Shown piece after piece: positions 58,511 to 64,000 of a stretch of DNA of 64,000 nt; within the stretch, counting starts at the first letter, position 1, and every line of letters starts with the position of its first letter. Source of the stretch: Phycisphaerales bacterium (GTDB lineage Bacteria; Planctomycetota; Phycisphaerae; Phycisphaerales; UBA1924); NCBI GenBank assembly GCA_023382935.1, contig JAHDXL010000008.1:105075-169074 (forward strand). Reading direction: 5' to 3'. The translations under genes and the position numbers were made by a program. The notes under the pieces are model-generated. The model was given only the letters and a program-made list of their open reading frames with translations, searched no databases and was not told the origin of the DNA.

Positions 58511-59209
58511 GTGCCCGCCCATCAGCCCATCATCATCACCATCGACGGGCCTGCCGGAACCGGCAAATCGACCATCGCTCGCATGCTGGCCAGGCGCCTT
58601 GGCCTGGACTTCCTCGACACCGGCGCGATGTACCGCGCCGCCGCGGCCATCTGCATCGATCACGCCATTGATCCCGACGACACCGACGCCCTGTGCGCCA
58701 AGGTGGCCCAGGCCGACCTGCACTTTGACTGGAAGGCCGATCCACCGGCCATGCTTGCCTGGCTCAAACCCATCGACTCCCGCATCCGCGACGCCGACGT
58801 GACGGCCCTGGTCTCGCGCATCGCGGCCATTGGCAAACTGCGCGAGCACATGGTCCGCAAGCAGCGTCTGATCGCCCAGCAGCATCCGCGCCTGGTGGCC
58901 GAGGGCCGCGACCAGGGCTCCATTGTCTTCCCCCATGCCGACGTGAAGTTCTATCTCGACGCGGCCCCGCAGATCCGCGCCCACCGTCGTGCCGAGCAAC
59001 TTCGCCGCCAGCAGGTCGACGCGGACGATGCGCAGATCCTCCGCGAGATCATCCGCCGCGACTCGATGGATGCCTCGCGCCACGACGGCCCGCTGATCTG
59101 CCCGGAAGACGCCGTGGTCATCGACTCCTCGCTGCTGGAGATTCCCGAAGTCATCGCGGCGATGGAAACGGTCGTCCGCGAGCGCGTGCTGGCGCTGCGC
59201 ACTCCCTGA
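58511..59209 (+). CDS. cmk: Cytidylate kinase
   Basis: 232 residues from the GTG at 58511, chosen over the ATG at 58463 because GGAG is correctly spaced and the mature family starts here. Walker A is GPAGTGKST (~12-20), then DTGAMYRA, EGRDQGSIVFPHADVKFYLDA and RDSMDASRHDGPL. It phosphorylates CMP and dCMP. plsC follows after 6 bases, so the two are probably one operon, as in several bacteria where cmk sits near plsC and rpsA. Confidence 0.94.
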   Translation: MPAHQPIIITIDGPAGTGKSTIARMLARRLGLDFLDTGAMYRAAAAICIDHAIDPDDTDALCAKVAQADLHFDWKADPPAMLAWLKPIDSRIRDADVTALVSRIAAIGKLREHMVRKQRLIAQQHPRLVAEGRDQGSIVFPHADVKFYLDAAPQIRAHRRAEQLRRQQVDADDAQILREIIRRDSMDASRHDGPLICPEDAVVIDSSLLEIPEVIAAMETVVRERVLALRTP

Positions 59210-59215
59210 ATACGC

Positions 59216-59881
59216 ATGTCGCCCGCCGCCGACGACACACTGCCCGTCATCCGCAACACGCGGTACTACCGCTTCTGCCGTCGCTTGGTGTGGCTGGTCA
59301 ACTTGGTGTTCTTTCGCGCGAGGTGGCTTCACGTCGACCGCGTGCCGCTCACCGGCCCGCTGCTGATCGTCGCCAACCACGTCTCCTTTCTCGATCCGCC
59401 GCTCATCGGCTGCGCCATCCGCGCGCGGGCGCTGGCCTACCTGGCCCGTTCCGGATTGTTCAGGTTCAAACCGCTCGGCATGCTTCTCCGGAGTTTCAAT
59501 AGCGTCCCTGTGGCCGAATCGGGCGGCGACGTGGCCGCGATGCGCACCGTCATCGCGCTGCTCCAGGCCGGCAATGCCGTGCTCATCTTCCCAGAGGGCT
59601 CACGTTCGCCCGACGGGAACCTGCACGAGTTCAAGCGCGGCGTCGCCCTCATCCTGCGCAAGGCCCTCTGTCCGGTGCTACCCGTCGCGGTGGACGGGCC
59701 GTTCCGGGCCTGGCCCCGGCATCGGCGGTTTCCCATCCTGCTCAGGCACCGCGTGGCGGCGATCTACGGTCATCCCATCCCGCATGACGAACTTCTTGCC
59801 TGCGGCCCTGACGCGGCGCTGGAGCGCCTTCACGCCGAAGTCGCCCGTCTGCTGGCCGAACTCCAGGAACTCCAATGGTGA
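59216..59881 (+). CDS. plsC: 1-acyl-sn-glycerol-3-phosphate acyltransferase
   Basis: 221 residues. The acyltransferase motifs are intact: NHVSFLDPP (H-x4-D, ~59-67), the glycerol-phosphate motif FPEGSRSPDG (~124-133) and VLPVAVDG. A short hydrophobic segment near ~25-38 would anchor it to the inner membrane. It acylates lysophosphatidic acid in phospholipid synthesis. It overlaps no gene and is convergent with panB. Confidence 0.92.
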   Translation: MSPAADDTLPVIRNTRYYRFCRRLVWLVNLVFFRARWLHVDRVPLTGPLLIVANHVSFLDPPLIGCAIRARALAYLARSGLFRFKPLGMLLRSFNSVPVAESGGDVAAMRTVIALLQAGNAVLIFPEGSRSPDGNLHEFKRGVALILRKALCPVLPVAVDGPFRAWPRHRRFPILLRHRVAAIYGHPIPHDELLACGPDAALERLHAEVARLLAELQELQW

Positions 59882-60021
59882 TCGGCGCGTCGGAATGACT
59901 TTGCCTGGCCGTGTTCGCTCTGGCCTGTCGCCCACGGGGCATCCGGATCAACCTGCGGCGACCCGGCCAGCCATCGGGGCAGAGGCGGCGCACGGGGTCT
60001 GCCGGTCTGATGGCCGACGGC

Positions 60022-60924
60022 CTACGCCTGTTCCTGGTTGGGCCAGGCGATGCGCGGAGGGTTGGTCCGGCGAAGGTGTTGGAAGCGTTCCAGTTCCGTG
60101 GCGGGCATGGTGTAGGCGTCGGTGGGCAACGTCCGGGCGCTGACCTGCCGCGTCCACGCGGCGGCGGCGTCACGGATCGCCGGCCCGATCTGCGCCGCGG
60201 GCTCGGCGAAGCGAGGGGGCGTGTCGGACAGCCCCAGCAGGTCGTGGGCCACGAGAATTTGTCCGTGCGGGGCCGGGCCTGCCCCGATGCCGATCACCGG
60301 CACGCCCGATTGCTCGACGATGGCGGCGGCGACCGGATCGGGCACGGCTTCAAGCAGCAGCAGCACGGCCCCGGCTTCTTCCAGCGCCTTGGCGTCCGCC
60401 AGCAGGGCCATGGCTTCCTCGGCCGTGCGGCCCACGGCGCGATATCCCCCGGTCAGTCCCACGTTCTGAGGCCGAAGACCGATGTGCGCGCACACGGGGA
60501 TGCCCGCCCGCGTCATCCTGGCCACCAACGGCGCAAATGATGCATCCACCTCGATCTTCACCGCGTCGGCTAGGCCCTCGGTCATGAAGCGCCCGGCGTT
60601 GCGCAGGGCCTCGGCCTGACAGGCCTGGTACGACATGAACGGCATGTCGGCAATCACCATTGCGTTGAGCGCGCCGCGCCGCAGAGCGGCGGTGAACGCG
60701 ATGGCCACCTCGAGCGGCATGTCGATGGTGCGCTCAAATCCCAGCGCCAACTGGGCCCCCGAATCGCCGGCCAGCAGCACATGGACCCCGGCCCGGTCCA
60801 GCCACCGGGCCAGCGTGGCGTCATACGCGGCCAGGCAGGCGAATGGTTCGCCCCGGCGGGCCATCTGTTCGAGAGTGCGCAGGGTGACCCGACGCGGGGG
60901 GGAAGGTTCGATGGTGCTGCTCAT
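60022..60924 (-). CDS. panB: 3-methyl-2-oxobutanoate hydroxymethyltransferase
   Basis: 300 residues from the ATG at 60924; the much longer upstream frame runs antisense through the next gene. PanB makes ketopantoate from 3-methyl-2-oxobutanoate and methylene-THF in pantothenate synthesis. Metal and catalytic residues are all present: LLAGDSGAQ (Asp), VIADMPFMSY (Asp), VKIEVDA (Lys), LEAVP (Glu) and GIGAGPAPHGQILV. The other pan genes are not in the window. Divergent from the methyltransferase-like gene with 58 bases between. Confidence 0.95.
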   Translation of the reverse strand: MSSTIEPSPPRRVTLRTLEQMARRGEPFACLAAYDATLARWLDRAGVHVLLAGDSGAQLALGFERTIDMPLEVAIAFTAALRRGALNAMVIADMPFMSYQACQAEALRNAGRFMTEGLADAVKIEVDASFAPLVARMTRAGIPVCAHIGLRPQNVGLTGGYRAVGRTAEEAMALLADAKALEEAGAVLLLLEAVPDPVAAAIVEQSGVPVIGIGAGPAPHGQILVAHDLLGLSDTPPRFAEPAAQIGPAIRDAAAAWTRQVSARTLPTDAYTMPATELERFQHLRRTNPPRIAWPNQEQA

Positions 60925-60982
60925 CGCCGCAAGTATATGGAGGTCGCATCGGGCGGCCGATCGCGGGTAGGATGCCGGCGTG

Positions 60983-61531
60983 ATGGAGCAATGGATCGAA
61001 CAGGCTCGCACCTGGGGGCCCCAGGCCGCCAAGGTGGCGATGGCGCAGGTGGATCGCTGGCTGCGGCGCACACCTCTCGGGCGGACGGTGACGCTCTTGG
61101 ACACCGGGCTGTTCTCGGCCGAGGCGAGCATGCGACTGCTGCGGGCGGCGCGGGCGCGGGGGCATGCGCTGCGGGTGGTCAGCCTGGTCGATGCGGGGAT
61201 GGAAGGCGAGCCGTACGGCGCCGGGCCCTTGGAAGCGTTTGAAGTCGTGCGTCTGGACCCGATGTCGATGGTCGAGCACTTCGGCGCCGGTTCGTTTGAC
61301 TTCGTCTGCACGCAGTTGCGCGTCGCCACCCTGCGCGAGGTGCCGCGCCTGACCTTTCTCCGGCTGGTGGATCGCCTGGCCCAGCGCGGCGTGGTGTGGG
61401 TCGAGCGGCGCGGCGCCGGCGGGCTGTACGCATCCCGCATGGAAGAACTGGCCGAGCGGGTGGGGATGCACTATCTCAGGCCGCGGCGCCGGCCGTTCTC
61501 GCCGTGGGTGGTAATGCGCGGGGTCAAGTGA
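60983..61531 (+). CDS. Methyltransferase-like protein lacking the GxGxG motif
   Basis: 182 residues. The C-terminal half reads like the end of a class I SAM methyltransferase (FDFVCTQLRVATLREVP and FLRLVDRLAQRGVVWVERR), but the usual glycine-rich SAM loop is not visible: that region is TLLDTGLFSAEASMRLL. It may be a degenerate or non-catalytic member. The start could also be the GTG at 60980. No signal peptide; neighbours give no hint. Confidence 0.55.
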   Translation: MEQWIEQARTWGPQAAKVAMAQVDRWLRRTPLGRTVTLLDTGLFSAEASMRLLRAARARGHALRVVSLVDAGMEGEPYGAGPLEAFEVVRLDPMSMVEHFGAGSFDFVCTQLRVATLREVPRLTFLRLVDRLAQRGVVWVERRGAGGLYASRMEELAERVGMHYLRPRRRPFSPWVVMRGVK

Positions 61532-61606
61532 GCCGCTGGCAACCCCGGAGAACCGGGCGGCGGGGTGATGCGGCGATGGGGCTCGCCCCGGTGATAACCT
61601 TGCGGT

Positions 61607-62794
61607 ATGAAGAACCTGACTTTCTGCGTGGCGACGGGCGTCTTGGCGGCTCTGGCCGGCGCGCAGTCGCTTCAACCGTTCGTCTCCGGCCTGGACAAGC
61701 CGGTTGATTTCGCGTCCGACCCGACCGACGAAGCGCGTTTCTACGTCGTCGAGCAGTCCGGGCGCGTGCGCGTGGTCGAGCACGGGCAGTTGCTCGCAGA
61801 ACCGTTCTTCGAGGTCGATCGGTCCAACTTCGAGGCCGGCGGGTGGGAGCAGGGCCTGCTGGGAATTGCGCTGGACCCGAAGTTTGCCGACAACCGCCGC
61901 GTTTATCTCAACTTCACCGGTGCGAAGGGGGCCACCCACATCGTGCGGGTGGTGGCCGAGAGTGCGCAGCGGGCCGACCCCGCCTCGCAGACCCTCGTTC
62001 TCACCTTCGCCCAGCCGTGGAACAACCACAACGGCGGCTGCATCCGCTTCGGACCCGACGGCATGCTGTGGATCGGCACCGGGGACGGCGGGGCGGCCAA
62101 CGATCCGCAGGGAAACGGGCAGAAGTTGGACACGCTGCTGGGCAAGATGCTCCGCATCGACGTGAGCGCCGAGCCGGACGAGGGGCTTTCCTACGCGGTG
62201 CCGAAGGACAACCCCTTCGTGGGCCGCGAAGGCGTGCGGCCGGAGATCTGGGCCTACGGGCTGCGCAACCCCTGGAGATTTGAGTTCGACTCACTTGGCC
62301 GCCTGTGGATCGCCGACGTCGGGCAGAACCGGTATGAGGAGATCCACCTCCAGTCCGCTGACTCAAAGGGCGGCGAAAACTACGGGTGGAACGTCATGGA
62401 AGGCTTCGGGGAGTTCCGCCCGGGCGGCGACCGGGCCCGCGACCCGAAGAAACTCACGCCCGAAGAGCACAAGGAGCGCGGGTTCGTGGCGCCGATCCAC
62501 GCGTACCGGCACGATCCGGACGGATCAATCACGGGCGGGTACTTCTACGAGGGCGAAGGCATCCCGGCGCTGAAGGGCCGGTACATCTTCGCCGAGTTCC
62601 AGCGCGGACGGATCTGGAGTTTCAAGGTCGAGGACGGCAAGGCGACCGACCTGGCCGAGCACACGCAGATGTGGACGAGCGCGCTGGGCGGCAAGACGCC
62701 GTTGCAGCGGATCTCGAGCTTCGGGCGTGACAACGCGGGCGAGTTGTACGTGCTGGACGTGCGCGAGGGGAAGATCTGGAAGATGGTGGAGTGA
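61607..62794 (+). CDS. PQQ-dependent (glucose/sorbosone-type) sugar dehydrogenase
   Basis: 395 residues with a signal peptide (MKNLTFCVATGVLAALAGA). The six-bladed propeller shows GLDKPVDFASDP, EQGLLGIALDPKF, the catalytic His in NNHNGGCIRFGPDGMLWIG and GDGG, and YGLRNPWRFEFD. It is an exported sugar oxidase that passes electrons to the respiratory chain if PQQ is available; PQQ synthesis genes are not in the window. A start at 61607 fits the signal peptide and the GGTATG context. Confidence 0.92.
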   Translation: MKNLTFCVATGVLAALAGAQSLQPFVSGLDKPVDFASDPTDEARFYVVEQSGRVRVVEHGQLLAEPFFEVDRSNFEAGGWEQGLLGIALDPKFADNRRVYLNFTGAKGATHIVRVVAESAQRADPASQTLVLTFAQPWNNHNGGCIRFGPDGMLWIGTGDGGAANDPQGNGQKLDTLLGKMLRIDVSAEPDEGLSYAVPKDNPFVGREGVRPEIWAYGLRNPWRFEFDSLGRLWIADVGQNRYEEIHLQSADSKGGENYGWNVMEGFGEFRPGGDRARDPKKLTPEEHKERGFVAPIHAYRHDPDGSITGGYFYEGEGIPALKGRYIFAEFQRGRIWSFKVEDGKATDLAEHTQMWTSALGGKTPLQRISSFGRDNAGELYVLDVREGKIWKMVE

Positions 62795-62833
62795 GCGGGA
62801 GCGGGTCTCGAATTCGCGTGTCGGGAAGAATGC

Positions 62834-62859
62834 AAAAAAGGAGCGGCCCGCGCCGCCCC
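62834..62859 (-). terminator. Intrinsic terminator after the Fn3-like gene
   Basis: 8-bp stem GGAGCGGC (62840-62847) with GCCGCCCC (62852-62859), one G-T pair, 4-base loop; on the minus strand TTTTTT follows (A-run 62834-62839 on the + strand). It lies 39 bases after the stop of the gene at 62898. Confidence 0.8.
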
Positions 62860-62897
62860 CTTTGCTGCTCTGTTGCGTTGCTGCTTTGCCGTTCTCG

Positions 62898-63578
62898 TTA
62901 CGCCGCCAGACTCAGCCCGCCGTTGTCCGACGCGGTGCTCGAGCCCGATGACGTGCCGAACGTGACCTGTGCCGGCTGGCTGGCAACGGATGTGCCGCCG
63001 GAGCGCTGGGCCATGATGCGGTACGAAACGGTGGCCACGCCCTGCGGGACTTCGGCATCAATGTAAGAACGCTCTTCAACGACGTTGACCAGCGTCCAGG
63101 CGCTGGGCGCGCCGCCGACGGGCGTGGTGCGGCGTTCGACGCGGAAGGAGGTGCCGCCGCCGCGGCTGCCGTCCCAGCGGACTTCGATCTGACCGTTGGT
63201 GTTGAGCGTCGCGACGGCGTTGGTCGGGGCGTCGGGCGGGCCGAGCGGGGTCGGCGGGGCTGGCGGGGGAATCTGCGCGGCGGTGTAGACGGCCGGATTG
63301 TTGGTCTTCTCGGCGAAGGCGCGGATGGTATTGATGAAGTTAGAACCGACGTCATACATGTCGGCGACCGAGTTGTTCTGCGTGATGGTGCTCGACTTGG
63401 CGGTGTTGCGATCGGCGCGGGCCGCTTCATAATCATCGCGAGCCTGGGACGTGAGGGCGGCCAGCGCCGCCACGTCGGCAGCCGCCAGCCCGATGGCCGT
63501 CGGGTTGACCGCCCACACGGGCAGGTGCTGCTCGAAGAACTCGATCTTGCCAATGATGGTCTTTGGAACTGTGGACAT
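62898..63578 (-). CDS. Fibronectin type III-like domain protein
   Basis: 226 residues from the ATG at 63578, with GGAGGAAAA upstream; the longer frame is not supported. Residues ~1-90 are helical (IIGKIEFFEQHLPVWAVN, AALTSQARDDYEAARA). Residues ~115-215 form a fibronectin-III-like sandwich (APTNAVATLNTNGQIEVRWD ... SYRIMAQRSGG). No signal peptide is visible, so location is unclear. Function unknown. Confidence 0.65.
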   Translation of the reverse strand: MSTVPKTIIGKIEFFEQHLPVWAVNPTAIGLAAADVAALAALTSQARDDYEAARADRNTAKSSTITQNNSVADMYDVGSNFINTIRAFAEKTNNPAVYTAAQIPPPAPPTPLGPPDAPTNAVATLNTNGQIEVRWDGSRGGGTSFRVERRTTPVGGAPSAWTLVNVVEERSYIDAEVPQGVATVSYRIMAQRSGGTSVASQPAQVTFGTSSGSSTASDNGGLSLAA

Positions 63579-63897
63579 TCGTTTTCCTCCGTGGAGGCGT
63601 GCGCGCTTACGAGTCGACTGCGCTTCTTGCGAGCCTCGATGGGCCCAAGGCCGTCCGTGGCCTGTGGCATCGTCGGTATCGGAGGGAGGATCGGCGGCCT
63701 GAAAAGGAATGTGGAAAAGGCCGCACAATCGTGAGACACGCCAGCCCGCGGCAGGTCGGCCGGCGGGAAACGCGTGCGCGGAGACACGGAGAGCGACAGC
63801 AGCAGAGGCAAAATGGCCGAGTGCAAAGTCCTGGCGTGGCAGAGATACCGGGGCGCTCGCTGACGCCCGGGCCGTCTTCATCCTTTCTATACGCGGC
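63579..63897. other. 319-base gap at the right end
   Basis: Between the start of the Fn3-like gene and the end of the dockerin-like fragment, both minus strand. It holds the promoter region of the Fn3-like gene. No small gene or clear terminator seen. Confidence 0.5.
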
Positions 63898-64000
63898 TCA
63901 CTCTTCGCCGTTCACCACCGCGTCGACCAGTTCAACGAAGTCGATGGAGTCGGCCGCGCCGTCCTCGTTCAGGTCAACGGGATCCAAGAGCCAGGTGTCG
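63898..64000 (-). CDS. C-terminal end of a dockerin-like secreted protein
   Basis: The last 33 residues of a minus-strand protein that runs off the right edge: DPVDLNEDGAADSIDFVELV followed by DAVVNGEE and a stop at 63898-63900. The calcium-loop pattern DLNEDGAADSIDF is that of a single dockerin repeat. It lacks the paired loops and terminal GCP of the two dockerin proteins in this window, so it may be a different subtype. Confidence 0.6.
   Translation of the reverse strand, partial: DTWLLDPVDLNEDGAADSIDFVELVDAVVNGEE

Overview
The window is a GC-rich, gene-dense bacterial chromosome segment. It looks like a planctomycete of the class Phycisphaerae; this is an inference from protein features, not a database result. 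The clues are two secreted proteins ending in a paired dockerin-like module with a terminal GCP, several secreted proteins with a short Pro-hydrophobic-Arg C-terminal sorting tail, small membrane proteins carrying a C-x2-C...CPECGR zinc ribbon, an outer-membrane LptD-like protein, and frequent GTG starts. There is no CRISPR array, insertion sequence, prophage or rRNA. Three tRNA genes are present: Phe-GAA, Met-CAT and Val-CAC.

Layout. 1-7.3 kb: a truncated GAF-type protein, a metallophosphoesterase, a dockerin-type secreted protein, an LptD-like protein, a lipoprotein and thiS-thiG. 7.3-10.4 kb: three paralogous secreted proteins with sorting tails, each with its own promoter region, and mscL lying between copies 1 and 2. 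10.7-13 kb: a PAS-LuxR regulator divergent from a PilZ/receiver/HPt-like protein whose phosphorylation sites are replaced. 13-24.3 kb: a zinc-ribbon membrane protein, a GNAT, hpt, a PH-domain protein, coaE, rho with a long N-terminal extension, a large secreted helical protein, a flippase-like membrane protein, a DUF444 protein and a VOC protein. 24.4-33.6 kb: a catabolic block for acyl-CoA and leucine breakdown (HMG-CoA lyase, three crotonases, a VLCAD-like acyl-CoA dehydrogenase) running directly into a 2-oxo-acid dehydrogenase E1alpha-E1beta-E2 set, with a 49-residue membrane peptide gene between E1beta and E2.

33.6-42.5 kb: a K+ channel with RCK domains, a PA0069-type radical SAM protein, secreted proteins, a lone oligopeptide-type ABC ATPase, tRNA-Phe and a TlpA-like thioredoxin. 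42.5-48.2 kb: a CYTH protein overlapping ligA, a divergent folD homologue with two catalytic-site substitutions, tatA, tRNA-Met, an EF-hand protein and tRNA-Val. 48.5-56.7 kb: a GH127-type glycosidase, a solitary adenine-specific DNA methyltransferase and a MacB/LolD-like exporter pair. 56.8-64 kb: gcvH, a TIM-barrel isomerase-like protein preceded by an intrinsic terminator, cmk, plsC, panB, a methyltransferase-like protein, a sugar dehydrogenase, a fibronectin-III-like protein and the end of another dockerin-like protein.

Most genes are housekeeping or ordinary catabolic genes. The most unusual items are the phosphorylation-dead three-domain signalling protein and its divergent regulator, the folD homologue with Gln at the catalytic lysine position, the triplicated secreted family, the orphan methyltransferase, and a terminator placed inside the leader of a + strand gene near 57.3 kb.
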